64,000 nucleotides of DNA, from positions 558,001 through 622,000 of the forward strand of contig CAWHMD010000004.1 in the NCBI GenBank assembly GCA_963830385.1. The letters run 5' to 3'. The notes beneath the pieces are model-generated. The model was not told the origin of the DNA. It made no database searches and saw nothing but the letters and a program-made list of their open reading frames with translations. Source of the DNA: Bog-532 sp963830385. Its GTDB lineage: Bacteria > Actinomycetota > Actinomycetes > Streptosporangiales > Streptosporangiaceae. Each line of letters starts with the position of its first letter. The first letter of the stretch is position 1. Below, in pieces: positions 1 through 9,011 of the stretch. The translations under genes and the position numbers were made by a program.

Positions 1-429
1 CGCAACCCACGCCTTGCCGCCCATGAGGTCCGCGAGCGGCAGGTTGGTCGTATAGCCGCCGTCGGAGAACTGGACGACGTACTCGGCCGCGGTCTCGATT
101 CCCTCCAGCAGGGTGTCGATGGAGACGCCCTGCCATATGGTGTCCAGTTTGGACCACTTGGTCACGCAGTGGATGTCACGGGTGACGTCCTCGGCCGGCA
201 GGGCGCGGAACTCATCCCACATCCAGCGGCGCGGCTGATCTACCTCGCCCACGATGGTGAAGCTCCACCGATCCAGCGGCGTATGCGGCGTCGGGCCCGC
301 GGACAGGACGGGAAAATCCCTGGTCACATACTGGCCCGGCGGCACCCGGCCAGGCGGGGCGTCGCCGCGGCGGCCCCGGAAGCCCCGGGAGATGATCGGC
401 GGCATCTGCCCTCCCCAGTAGAGCCCCAT
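1..429 (-). CDS. Sulfite oxidase-like molybdopterin oxidoreductase, C-terminal part cut off by window edge
   Basis: The minus strand is open from an ATG at 429 to base 1 (143 codons, no stop), so the gene runs off the left edge. The translation begins MGLYWGG and continues through a conserved start (ISRGFRGRR), PPGQYVTRDFPVLSAGP, the FTIVGEV strand, WMWDEFRALP, then DIHCVTKWSK, where the Cys is the expected Mo-pterin thiolate ligand, and GGYTTNLPL. These are hallmarks of actinobacterial sulfite oxidase-like (oxidoreductase molybdopterin-binding domain) proteins of about 200 residues, so roughly one third is missing. No signal peptide is seen, which suggests a cytosolic protein. Family assignment is confident; the substrate is not known. 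Confidence 0.85.
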   Translation of the reverse strand, partial: MGLYWGGQMPPIISRGFRGRRGDAPPGRVPPGQYVTRDFPVLSAGPTPHTPLDRWSFTIVGEVDQPRRWMWDEFRALPAEDVTRDIHCVTKWSKLDTIWQGVSIDTLLEGIETAAEYVVQFSDGGYTTNLPLADLMGGKAWVA

Positions 430-663
430 CCTCTCCCCAGCACCCCAGGCCTGGCAAGCGCTCATCTCAGGCCCGTGCTGAGCGGCGATCTTACCCACCT
501 GCGCACATGCCGCCGGAATCCCTATCCGAGGTCACCGACCCATCCAGCCCGGCGCCGAACGCCCATCACAGGGCCGGCCCGCACGCAGGCATCTGCGGCC
601 AGCGCTGCTGTTGGGCAGCTGGCGGAAGGCTCGCCGCTTGGCTCTGAGGCGGTGACCGGGTGC

Positions 664-2251
664 CTACTCCCTTGGCGGAAGATCCGAGCCTGATGGGACG
701 CGTACATGCATGCGCCCGGACTGGGTGTGAGGGTAGTGCAGGTCGAAGGCGGTCCGCTCGGAGCGGATCCGCGGGATACAGGTGAAGTTGTGCCGGGCCG
801 GCGGGCACGAGGTGGCCCATTCCAGCGGGTTCGCATCCCCATGGGTCGGCGGCGGTGACCTGCTCACCGTGCTTCCAGGTCTTGTAGATGTTGTAAGGAA
901 GACGAATGTGGACGCGCCCCAGGATCCACGAGCCGGTGCTGGAGATCTGGTTCAGCGTGGTCACGTCGGCCGGCAGGAACGGGTAGCTGGCGGGTGAATT
1001 TCGGCCAGCAGAAGTAGAACCCGGCGAACATGGTGAACACCACGGTGGCGAACAGCACGTAGCGGAAGTGGGCGACCATCAAGTAGGAGTCACTGACGTG
1101 GAAGTCCAGCGGCGGGGAGGCCAGGATGACCCCGGTCAGCCCGCCCAGCAGGAACAAGACCAGGAACCCGATGGAGAACAGCATGGCCGGCTCGAAGGTG
1201 AGCTGCCCGCGCCACATGCTGCCCACCCAGTTGAAGAACTTGATCCCGGTGGGCACCGCGATCAGGAACGTCATGAGCGAGAAGAACGGCAGCAGCATCG
1301 CGCCGGTGGTGAACATGTGGTGCGCCCACACGGTCATGGACAGCCCGGCAATGGCCAGCGTCGCGCCGACCATGCCCCTTTGTAGCCGAACAGCGGCTTG
1401 CGGCTGAACACCGGGATCACCTCGGTGGCGACGCCGAAGAACGGGATCGCCACGATGCAGGCCTCGGGATAGCGGAAAACCAGAACAGGTGCTGCCACAT
1501 GACCGCGCCGCCCGACCAAGCGGAGAGCACCTGCGCGCCGAGCTGGCGGTCGATCTCGAGCACCAGCAGCGCGGCGGCCAGCACCGGGAACGCGATCAGC
1601 GCCATGACGCTGGCCGCCAGCACGTTCCAAGTGAAGATCGACAGCTGGAACAGGGTCACACCCAGCGCGTGCATGCAGATGATCGTGGTGACGAAGTTGA
1701 CGCCCGACAGGATCGTGCCCAGCCCGGACAGTACCAGGCCTGTGATCCACAGGTCACTGCCGATGCCCGGCGAGTACACCTGGCTGGTCAGCGGCGAATA
1801 TGCGTACCAGCCGAACTGCGCGGCGCCGCCCGGGTCAGGAAGCTGACCAGCAGGATCAGGCCGCCGAACAGGAAGAAGTAGTAGCTGGGCAGGTTCAGCT
1901 GGGGGGAGTCGACGTCGGGCGCGCCGATCTGCAGCGGCATGATCTCGTTGGCGAACCCGACGAACAGCGGGGTGGCGAACAGCAGCAGCATGATCGTGCT
2001 GTGCATGGTGAACAGCTCGTTCTACTGCTGATCCGAGACCACATGGTTGTCCGGGCCGAACAGCTGGGCCCGGATGATCATGGCCATCAGGCCGGCGATC
2101 AGGAAGAACCCGAACGACGTGATCACGGTACAGGTGGCCGATGACCTTATGGCCGGTGCAGGAGAGCCAGCTGGCCAGGCAGCGAGCCCTTGCGGTAACC
2201 GCCCGGCGCAGCAGGCGGCCCAGCGCGTGCCGGCCAGGTGAACGTGGTCAC
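664..2251 (-). pseudogene. ctaD: Degraded cytochrome c oxidase subunit I (aa3-type, ctaD)
   Basis: Pieces of a heme-copper oxidase subunit I follow one another in order on the minus strand but in different frames: GYRKGSLPGQL, GHKVIGHLY, SFGFFLIAGLMAMIIRAQLF, an in-frame TAG where the family continues NELFTMHSTIMLLLF, then NLPSYYFFLFGG, MYSPGIGSDLW, PVFSRKPLFGYKG, WAHHMFTTGAMLLPFFS and finally PWGC..LEWATSCPPARHNFT. Ligand residues are also lost: the HPEVY copper-B motif reads YPEAC, and the HFHY heme motif reads HFRY. About 50-60 codons between WPKFT and TTLNQISS are deleted near 990-1000. This is a dead copy; respiration must use another ctaD. The 5' limit is taken at a GTG near 2251. Confidence 0.93.
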
Positions 2252-2665
2252 CGGGTATCCCGAGTGACTTGTGCCGCGCGCTTGCACGGCGCCCGCGCAT
2301 GCTCCCTGCAACACTGCTGATTTCGCCGCCGGCCAAAGCCCCCCGGCTGCCGGAAACGGCATGCACATTCCCAGGGACCGGTAAGGGCGGGCGCGCGACC
2401 AGCCCTGCGCACCACGTTACAGCGCTCGGCACCACACACACGGACAGGGGAGCGCAGCATCCAAACTCCCACACATAGCTACTGAATCGCCCGCCTAGAT
2501 GCAGGCAGGGCGCCGCTACCTGGTGCTGGCACAGGATACCCGGCCACGACCTGGTCAAGATCGCGGCTGGCCAGCCAACCCCAGTCTCATGCCAAGCCAG
2601 CTCGCAAGAGCCTGGCCGGCACCAGCCAGGCCTCAGCGCGAAGCCTCCCGGGCCGGGGTACCTGG
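2252..2665. other. Non-coding stretch between ctaD remnant and ferritin-like gene
   Basis: No reading frame here has a recognisable product. It lies upstream of the ctaD remnant and downstream of the ferritin-like gene stop, so any old ctaD promoter would be here. I see no clear promoter, terminator hairpin or repeat. Confidence 0.4.
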
Positions 2666-3598
2666 CTAGCTGCTGGTGCGCAGCTCGCCGTTGAGGCCGT
2701 CGGGGTAGAACCCGCCGGAGGTCGCCTCGCTGGGAGTCAGGTAGACGATATTGAGGACCTGGCCCGGGGTGCGGCCAAAGGCGACGCCATTGTCGTCGTC
2801 GGGCACGATGTTGGCCTCCCCGCCCAGGGTGAGCCCCTGGTCGAGGTGGGTGCCCGGGTTGAGGCTCGCGCGGGCTCTGGAGATCGCATCGGCGTCCTCG
2901 GCCCCGCCCCGCTCATACAGCACGGTGCGCACGGTGGCTGCGTGGTAAGCCTCCACGGCGAGGATGCCCGCGGCGGCGTCGAGGTAGGTCTTGTTGCTGA
3001 TCAGCGGCGCGGCGCCCTTGAACGCGGTGACGCCGACGTCCTCGAAGAGGAACGCGCCGCGCAGGAAGTTGTCCTCGCTGGCGTACACGTCGAAGGTTTC
3101 ACCCGCCGTGATCAGGCCCGCCGCCATTGCCGCGTCGGTAAAGCTCTGCTGGATATTGATGGCCGGGCGGGCGACAGCCGCCGATCCGAGCGCAGAGCGG
3201 AAGAAGGCCACATGCTCGTATTCGTCGCGGGCGATCTCGGCAGCGAACTGCCGGACCGGCCTGCTGCCGAACCCCACCTCGCGGCCGCCTTCCACGGGCC
3301 CGCGCTGCCCGGTGCCGTGGGTCATGTCCTCGGGCAGCCCATGCCCGTGCACGGCATAGGAGTAGAACTCTGCTTCGAGGTACTCCAGGTTCAGCGCGAA
3401 GTTGAGGATCGCGCTGTCGGAAATCGCGTCTGCCTCACCCGCGGGCGCCGCTAGCGCCGGGGTCGCCATCGATCTGAGCAGGCCCGCGCCGACCAGGCCC
3501 AGGCCCGCCGCGCTCGCGGCCCGCACGAAGCGGAACCGGTCCGCCCGGTTCTCCGCGCTGCGGTTTATCAGCTCACGCACATACTTCTTCCCGAACAT
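2666..3598 (-). CDS. Exported ferritin-like (desiccation-related) protein
   Basis: 310 residues. A basic N-terminus is followed by a hydrophobic stretch (ASAAGLGLVGAGLL, about 28-42) and an Ala-rich cleavage region (TPALAAPA), so it is probably exported or anchored; there is no clean twin-arginine pair. The mature part has carboxylate/His motifs spaced as in the Ferritin_2 family: NLEYLEAEFY, ARDEYEHVAFFR and AVEAYHAATVR, expected to form a four-helix bundle that could bind a di-metal site. Closest known relatives are the PCC13-62-like desiccation-related proteins. A strong ribosome site (AGGAGGAG) sits just before the ATG. It appears to be a single-gene unit. The enzymatic or iron-storage role is inference. 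Confidence 0.85.
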   Translation of the reverse strand: MFGKKYVRELINRSAENRADRFRFVRAASAAGLGLVGAGLLRSMATPALAAPAGEADAISDSAILNFALNLEYLEAEFYSYAVHGHGLPEDMTHGTGQRGPVEGGREVGFGSRPVRQFAAEIARDEYEHVAFFRSALGSAAVARPAINIQQSFTDAAMAAGLITAGETFDVYASEDNFLRGAFLFEDVGVTAFKGAAPLISNKTYLDAAAGILAVEAYHAATVRTVLYERGGAEDADAISRARASLNPGTHLDQGLTLGGEANIVPDDDNGVAFGRTPGQVLNIVYLTPSEATSGGFYPDGLNGELRTSS

Positions 3599-3847
3599 TC
3601 TTGTCTCCTCCTGACGTGATCGTGCTCATGGTGTTCCCTCTTCAGACGGGCCATTCTGCTGCCCGTCCTGTCACAGGAGTTACACCGTTGTTCTTTTGTT
3701 CTTTACAATTCCTGATCGGCCGGAAACACCGTTAAGATCCATAATCCCCCAGGACATGCTTGACCAGTTGTTCTCGGGACATGCTTATCGCGCGGCATGA
3801 TCGTTTCTTCTGGCCCTCGGGGAACCCCACATTGACAGGTGGCATGC

Positions 3848-4171
3848 TTAGCGATGACGAACGCTCCTTCGAATACTCCAGGGTCGCGAGCTTGCATGCG
3901 TGATGCTCAGGCGGTCCGGGCCTTGGGTGGCGCGCAAGCTGCGGGCGGCGAGCTGGCGGATGGTGATGGTGAGGGCAGCGGTGGCGAGAGTTGGCCAGGT
4001 CGGGGGACCGACCAGGCGGAGCAGGCTGGCCGCGGTGAAGAAGTCGAGCAGGAGGGCCAGCGACAAAGAGATCTGCCGGGTCCTGGCCAGCGCCAGGGCG
4101 GCTACGACGAGCCCGGCGGCGGTACTGAGGAGGGCGGCGTCGTGGACGATGGCGGTCATCAGGGTTTCCAA
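3848..4171 (-). CDS. Small membrane protein downstream of DUF1622 gene
   Basis: 107 residues. The sequence starts METLMTAIVHDAALL and has two hydrophobic segments (about residues 8-30 and 33-62) followed by a basic tail. It starts inside the end of the DUF1622 gene (13-base overlap, 4159-4171), so the two are very likely translated together. I do not recognise a named family. The shared operon with a DUF1622 membrane protein suggests they act in the same membrane complex. Another frame over 3732-4238 is longer but rich in Arg/Pro and looks like a shadow. Confidence 0.6.
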   Translation of the reverse strand: METLMTAIVHDAALLSTAAGLVVAALALARTRQISLSLALLLDFFTAASLLRLVGPPTWPTLATAALTITIRQLAARSLRATQGPDRLSITHASSRPWSIRRSVRHR

Positions 4172-4665
4172 TCCGGCTCAGGTCGATCGGAGGCCGGCTT
4201 GGCCACGGACGCCGTCCCGGAACCGGGGCCGGCGTCAACTCCCGTGCTGCGGTGATCGCCCGGGTCCGCCTGGCCGTCGATTCGTTGCGTAGCGGCGGAC
4301 TGATCGGCCCGGACGAGCTCGCGCTGCTCTTTGATCTCCCGGCCGAGGAAGAAGTTGAGCGCTGTCCGGATGGCCGCGATTGCAGCCAGCTGCGCCAGCT
4401 GGGTGAAACTAGGTGCCACGGCCGTGCGGAGAATGTCGGCAGCGAGCTGGAACTCGAGCCCGAGGGCCAGGAAGCGGCCCAGGCCCAGGCGCACCGGGGC
4501 GAACGGATCCATCCCTTCCCGCCGCACCGAGACGAAAAGGAAGCGCCCGAAGGCGATCACTGCCCCCACGAAGATGACCACCGCGCCGCCTGCCTCGACA
4601 ACCCGCACGGCGACATCGACGACGTCAAGCAGCTGCTGCTCCCCCAAGCCAGCGGCGATGATCAT
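4159..4665 (-). CDS. DUF1622 family membrane protein
   Basis: 168 residues. The N-terminal half matches DUF1622: EAGGAVVIFVGAVIAFGRFL (first membrane helix, about 25-48), GLGRFLALGLEFQLAADILRT, then the second helix region AQLAAIAAIRTALNFFLGREI, ending in KEQRELV. Family members are about 110-130 residues; here about 40 extra polar residues (RIDGQADPGDHRS...) are attached at the C-terminus. No biochemical function is established for the family. A triple heptamer repeat of the type bound by SARP regulators lies about 185 bases upstream, oriented toward this gene, so it may be a target of the SARP regulator encoded next door. Confidence 0.82.
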   Translation of the reverse strand: MIIAAGLGEQQLLDVVDVAVRVVEAGGAVVIFVGAVIAFGRFLFVSVRREGMDPFAPVRLGLGRFLALGLEFQLAADILRTAVAPSFTQLAQLAAIAAIRTALNFFLGREIKEQRELVRADQSAATQRIDGQADPGDHRSTGVDAGPGSGTASVAKPASDRPEPDWKP

Positions 4666-4849
4666 CGTTCTGCCTCGCCGGGGTGAGCGGTGAGGTCTTT
4701 CATTGGCTCGGTCCTTTCAGGGCGAGGCCAGCTACCAGTGATCGGACGCGTCGTACTCGTCTGCTATCGCGTGGTCTCCTCGTTGTCCGGCCGGATCGTC
4801 ATCGGGCCGCTTCCACGCCGGCCCGCCCAAGCTGAACTTCTCCCGGCGG

Positions 4850-4878
4850 CCTCTCGGGAACCTCTCGAAGACCTCTCG
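4850..4878 (-). promoter_or_regulatory. Three direct heptamer repeats (SARP-type operator) facing the DUF1622 operon
   Basis: On the + strand the heptamer CCTCTCG occurs at 4850, 4861 and 4872, exactly 11 bp apart, with 4-base spacers GGAA and AAGA. Read on the minus strand this is three copies of CGAGAGG. Directly repeated heptamers with an 11-bp period are the known binding pattern of Streptomyces antibiotic regulatory proteins. The site is upstream of the DUF1622 gene (start 4665) and close to the 3' end of the SARP gene (stop 5088). A near-copy lies at 7411-7439. Confidence 0.75.
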
Positions 4879-5087
4879 CGATAGCGGCTCCCCGCGGATG
4901 CCGGGTGGGGTGTCGCTCGCAGTAACGGCGGACGGTCACCACCGCTCTCCGAAACCGCTAGCGTCGAGCTGTCAGATCAAAGACGGTGAAAGTGAGAGCC
5001 GATTCGCGAATCCAACCCGGCCCTCAAGGTGAGAGCCTGCAGCTAACTGCGGGGCCATGGCCGCGACAAACCTGTGGGAGCCTTAGC

Positions 5088-7232
5088 TCATGCCGCCGCG
5101 CGGCGGTGGGCGCTGCGGTCCTTGGTGAAGATCACCACCAGGCCGTTCGGGTCGGGGGCAAGCGCCATCATGTCGGTCGGGGTGTAGGTGCCGTCCTTGT
5201 TCCGGCAATTGAATAGGGCGCTCCACCCGAGCTGCTCGCTGCGCACCTGCCTCACCCAGTCAATCAGCTGGGGAAACTCAGCCGGGTGGATGACCGAGAC
5301 CGGTGTGGCCAGCAGTTCGTCGTGACTGTATCCGAGCCACTCGCAGGCCCGGTTGGCCTCCACGATGCGGTCGTGAAGCGGGTCTATCACATAGATGGGG
5401 TGATCTACGGTGTCGAAGCCTGGCACGGTCCGCGGCTCCCGTGCTCCGGGTGCCGCCTGGGCCTGCTCGGCCCGCTCGGTAAGGAAGCGCCGGCGGGCGG
5501 GTGACAGGCTTTCCCGCAGCACCTCACGGACCATCCCGTACCTGAATCCGTAGGTGAAGCCGGCGGCTTCCAGCACCCGGTGCTCCCGCAGGCCTTCCAA
5601 GCGGCCCAGGACCTCGTCAAGCCCGTGACCCACCACGTGGGCCACCACGGCGGGGTCGAAGGGCTGGTCCAGGGCCGAGGCACAGACCAGCAGGGAGTAT
5701 GCCTCCGGGCCTTCGGCCCGGCACCGGGCAAGCAGCACGTCGGTCAGGGAGGCGACGACCTGGCTCCGGTCACCGGCGGACAGGGTGGCGGAGAGGAGCC
5801 AGGGGTGACCACGGGTCGCGGCATGCAGGTGCTCTAGGCCGGCCTCGGCCAGCTCGTCGGGGCTGAGGGGGGACAGGGTGACCCGGTCCGAGGCCGGAAG
5901 CTGGTGGAGGGCGTGGCTGGAGAGCGCCTCCTCGATCCCCAGAGTCGCGACCACGGCTCCGGGGACGGCGGCGGATCGCCGGTGCAGGTACGCCAGGGCC
6001 GCCAGCGTGGCCGGATCGGCCCAGTGCAGGTCATCAAGGAGAAGCATCAGGGGGGCGTGGGCCCGCCACAGTCCGACGACCGACTCGAGCACCGCCGCCT
6101 CCGGTGGCCGGGGGCCGGCCTGGGCCAGGCCGAGCTCGGGGAACACCGCGGCCAGGGCGGGCATGCCGGCGTCGGCGATGGCTGAGCCGCCGATCGCTTC
6201 GCGCAAAGCAGAGGCCAGGGGGACATAGGGAAGGTGGCGCTCGAGCTCGGTGCAGGTGCCACGGCCCACGCCCACCCCGGGCAGGCGGGCCGCCAGCTCG
6301 TCGAGCAGCCGGGTCTTGCCCACCCCGTGTTCTCCCTCAACCACCACGACGGCCAGGGTCGAGTCGCAGGCCTCCCCGGCCAGGGCCTCCAGCCGGGTCA
6401 GCTCGGCCCGGCGCCCGACCAGGGGTGCATTCCTGGGCGGGGAGGGGGGCGCTTGGCGTTCCAGGGAGCGGGGCAGCAGGGAGACGGGGTCCTCCTGAGC
6501 CAGGATGGCCGCCTGGACCTGCCGGGTCCGGGGGGTGGGCTCCAACCCGAGATCTTCCGACAGCAGGGACCGCAGCCGCTGGTAGCCGGCCAGCCCTGCC
6601 CGCTGCTCGCCCTGGGCGTAGTGGGCCAGCATGGCCAGCCGGTGGGCCTGCTCGGCGTAGGGATCGATGGCCATGGCGGCCAGAGCGTGTTCGATGGCGG
6701 ACCTGGTGTCCCGCTCGGCCAGGGCCGATTCGGCCGCGTCCAGACGCACTCCCAGCAGCCGGGCCCGGTATGTGCGGCGCAGTTCCTCGGCCCAATGCGC
6801 ATAGGGCTCGTCCTCTAGCACCTCGCCCCGGGCCGCCATCTGCACGGCCTCGCCCAGCAGTTTCCGGGTCACTCTGGTGCCGGTCCTCCCGGCTGCGGTG
6901 ATCCGCTCATCGAAACGGTCGAGATCGAGGTCGACCTGCCCGGCAGCCAGCCGGTAGCCGCCCGGTTCGGTGACAACCAGCTCTCGTCCCCGCCCGCCGG
7001 GTCCCAGATGGCGGCGCAGGATGAAGACGTAGTTCTCCAAGGCGGCAAAGGCCCGCTTGGGCAGGGCCTCGCCCCACAACTGATCGGCCAGGCGGTCCTT
7101 GGTCACCCCGTGGCCGCGGGCCACCAGCAGCAACTCAAGCACCTGCTTGCTCTTGGTGCCACCGAGGTCACCGGGGCCGAGACGGCGCTGACCCCCAGTC
7201 AGTTCGATGGGGCCAAACAATGTGGCCTTCAT
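5088..7232 (-). CDS. SARP-family regulator with ATPase and C-terminal PAS domain
   Basis: About 714 residues from the ATG at 7232 (MKATLFGPIEL), preferred over the ATG at 7268 because SARPs start right at this strand and GGGGAG precedes it. Order: OmpR-like winged helix (1-95, with ALENYVFILRRHLGP), bacterial transcriptional activation (BTAD) helical domain (about 100-245), a signalling ATPase with Walker A EGEHGVGKTR and Walker B LMLLLDDLHWAD, then a PAS domain (about 610-705: HPIYVIDPLHDRIVEANRACEWLGYS, ending VVIFTKDR). The usual TPR tail is replaced by PAS, which could sense a ligand, redox state or light. It is divergent from the DUF4331 operon. Repeats of the type it should bind occur on both sides of it. 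Confidence 0.88.
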   Translation of the reverse strand: MKATLFGPIELTGGQRRLGPGDLGGTKSKQVLELLLVARGHGVTKDRLADQLWGEALPKRAFAALENYVFILRRHLGPGGRGRELVVTEPGGYRLAAGQVDLDLDRFDERITAAGRTGTRVTRKLLGEAVQMAARGEVLEDEPYAHWAEELRRTYRARLLGVRLDAAESALAERDTRSAIEHALAAMAIDPYAEQAHRLAMLAHYAQGEQRAGLAGYQRLRSLLSEDLGLEPTPRTRQVQAAILAQEDPVSLLPRSLERQAPPSPPRNAPLVGRRAELTRLEALAGEACDSTLAVVVVEGEHGVGKTRLLDELAARLPGVGVGRGTCTELERHLPYVPLASALREAIGGSAIADAGMPALAAVFPELGLAQAGPRPPEAAVLESVVGLWRAHAPLMLLLDDLHWADPATLAALAYLHRRSAAVPGAVVATLGIEEALSSHALHQLPASDRVTLSPLSPDELAEAGLEHLHAATRGHPWLLSATLSAGDRSQVVASLTDVLLARCRAEGPEAYSLLVCASALDQPFDPAVVAHVVGHGLDEVLGRLEGLREHRVLEAAGFTYGFRYGMVREVLRESLSPARRRFLTERAEQAQAAPGAREPRTVPGFDTVDHPIYVIDPLHDRIVEANRACEWLGYSHDELLATPVSVIHPAEFPQLIDWVRQVRSEQLGWSALFNCRNKDGTYTPTDMMALAPDPNGLVVIFTKDRSAHRRAAA

Positions 7233-7410
7233 CGTCGCCGACTCCCCAGAAGGGCTGGCCTCGCGCATGGGCCAATGATCTCATCCCGGGCCCATCGCTG
7301 CTCAGGCGGCTGGTCGAGAACCCATCCCCGCCGGGGCGATCAGCAAGCACCGGGGCCGCCGCCGGCATCATCTCGCCGAAGAACAGCGCGCGCACTCTGG
7401 GGCGGCCTCC

Positions 7411-7439
7411 TGCGAGGTCTACGAGAGGTTCCCGAGAGA
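7411..7439 (+). promoter_or_regulatory. Heptamer direct repeats (SARP-type operator) upstream of DUF4331
   Basis: CGAGAGG at 7422 and CGAGAGA at 7433 are 11 bp apart, and a weaker copy TGCGAGG sits one period upstream at 7411. Spacers are TCTA and TTCC; the reverse-strand site at 4850-4878 has TCTT and TTCC, so most of the 29 bases agree between the two sites. The site lies about 130 bases before the DUF4331 start (7571) and points toward it. Confidence 0.72.
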
Positions 7440-7570
7440 TCCCGGGCCGATCCTGACTGACCTATGGACCTTTACAGAACCTATCGACGTCCGGGGCGAC
7501 GAGGCCGCCAAGCGGCGCACTGCTCCCCGGGCGCGCTGATTGCCGACCGTATCGAGGGGAGCAACCTCTG

Positions 7571-8578
7571 ATGTCCCATCACTTCGACACGCCGACCGGC
7601 CGCGAGGACCCGCGGCTGAACCTGTGCGACCTCTATCTCTTCCCGGGTGCCCCCGGCACCACGGCCATGGCGATGACCGTTAACCCCTCGGCCATCCCCG
7701 GCACGGCACCGTTCCGAGACGAGGGTCTCTACGTCTTCCGGTTTGACACTGACGGCGATGCTCGTGAGGACGTCTCCTTCAAGGTCCGTTTCGGCGACCT
7801 CGTGCACCGCGGCACCGGCAGCCACCCTGGGCAGGCAATTGAGGTCCGCCGGGCCACCGGCGCGGACGCAGGCCGCGGGACCGACGGTGAAGTGCTCGCC
7901 AAGGGCGTCACCTTCGAGATCACAGCCGGAAACGACGGCATGCTGGCCTACGCGGGCGTGACCCGGGACGTGTTCGCGGGCGACGGCACGGCCCTGGAGG
8001 CGTACGAGGCCGCCTTCGCCCAGGGCAAGTACACCCCCGAGGCGTTCCAGAATCACGCCAACCTGTTCGCGGCCCGTCACATCGCCGTTATCGTCGTCGA
8101 GGTTCCCACCGAACTGATCGGGAAGGGACTGGTGCACGGCTGGGCCACCATCTCCCTGTCCGGGCACGCCCCGCAGACGCAGGTCGCCCGCTGGGGACTC
8201 CCGCTGCTCACCCACCTGTTCATCAGGGATCCGCAGATGCGCGAGGACTTCAACCGCACCGCACCTTCGGGTGACAACGACCCCTTTACCAGGCGCATCG
8301 CCGACGTGGTCCGCGAGACTACCCGGCGGGCAGGCACGGCCGCCGACCCCGCCAGCTACGCCCAGAGACTGGTGGCCAGGTTCGGCACACTGACCCTGCC
8401 CTACCAGCTCGGCACCGCGGCCTCATTCGACTACACCGGATTCAACGGGCGGGCGATGGCTGACGACGTCATGGATGTCATGCTGTCCCTGATGGCGAAC
8501 ACCGCGCTCGGCGACGGCGTTGCTCCCGACCCCGCTCTCATCCACGCCGATTTCCCATACTTCAGCCGGGCAGCCTGA
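7571..8578 (+). CDS. DUF4331 family protein
   Basis: 335 residues, starting MSHHFDTPTGREDPRLNLCDLYLFPG, the characteristic DUF4331 opening, with later motifs GLYVFRFDTDGD and LPYQLGTAASFDYTGFNGR. The family is found in bacteria as predicted beta-rich proteins without known enzymatic activity. No signal peptide is seen. GAGGGGAG precedes the ATG by a suitable distance. It is followed after 16 bases by a RidA gene, so the two probably share a transcript, and a SARP-type repeat sits upstream. Function is unknown; co-regulation with DUF1622 is inference from the shared repeat. Confidence 0.85.
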   Translation: MSHHFDTPTGREDPRLNLCDLYLFPGAPGTTAMAMTVNPSAIPGTAPFRDEGLYVFRFDTDGDAREDVSFKVRFGDLVHRGTGSHPGQAIEVRRATGADAGRGTDGEVLAKGVTFEITAGNDGMLAYAGVTRDVFAGDGTALEAYEAAFAQGKYTPEAFQNHANLFAARHIAVIVVEVPTELIGKGLVHGWATISLSGHAPQTQVARWGLPLLTHLFIRDPQMREDFNRTAPSGDNDPFTRRIADVVRETTRRAGTAADPASYAQRLVARFGTLTLPYQLGTAASFDYTGFNGRAMADDVMDVMLSLMANTALGDGVAPDPALIHADFPYFSRAA

Positions 8579-8594
8579 AAGAGGGCCTGACCAG

Positions 8595-9011
8595 ATGACC
8601 GCAACTCAATCATTCGACGCCGGGATCGCCCGCCAGATCGGGCGCTACGCCGATGCCGTCCGGGTACCCGCCGGCCACGACCAGATCATCGTCTCCGGGA
8701 CACCAGGGCTTGCCCCGGGCGGCTCACTGGCGGACGACATGACCGGGCAGGCCACCCAGGCCTGGCAGAACATCGAGACGATCCTGAACCAGGCCGGTGC
8801 GAGCCTGCCCGACATCGTCAGCGTCCGGCAGTGGCTCACCAGCGCCGAGGACACCCGGGCCTACGTCGACGTCCGGAGCAAATTCATCACCCACAAGCCG
8901 GCCTTCATGCTCGGGGTGATCCCCGGGCTGGTCCGGCCAGGCTTCCTGGTCGAAATAGAGGTAGTAGCCGCCGTCCCTGCGGGCAAGGCGAGCCGGAACC
9001 AGCAGGGCTAG
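8595..9011 (+). CDS. RidA/YjgF family protein
   Basis: 138 residues from the ATG at 8595. Motifs: DQIIVSGTPGLAPGGSLADD, TQAWQNIETILNQAGASLPDIVSVRQWL and PAFMLGVIPGLVRPGFLVEIEVVA, the usual RidA fold with the C-terminal EIE strand. RidA proteins hydrolyse reactive 2-aminoacrylate and related enamines/imines as trimers in the cytosol; the canonical substrate-binding Arg before the final segment is not obvious (GLVRPGFLVEIE keeps one Arg), so it may belong to a divergent subgroup. It is in tandem with DUF4331 (16-base gap). Confidence 0.85.
   Translation: MTATQSFDAGIARQIGRYADAVRVPAGHDQIIVSGTPGLAPGGSLADDMTGQATQAWQNIETILNQAGASLPDIVSVRQWLTSAEDTRAYVDVRSKFITHKPAFMLGVIPGLVRPGFLVEIEVVAAVPAGKASRNQQG

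Noticed and set aside
664..2251. ctaD variant as a functional divergent oxidase
   Set aside because: The ligand changes alone might suggest a new enzyme, but several frameshifts, a stop and a deletion make a pseudogene the only sensible reading.
3732..4238. 168-codon minus frame overlapping the small membrane gene
   Set aside because: Pro/Arg/His-rich with no start signal; the overlapping 3848-4171 frame has membrane segments and is coupled to DUF1622.
7481..8215. 244-codon minus frame across DUF4331
   Set aside because: Antisense of a recognisable DUF4331 gene.
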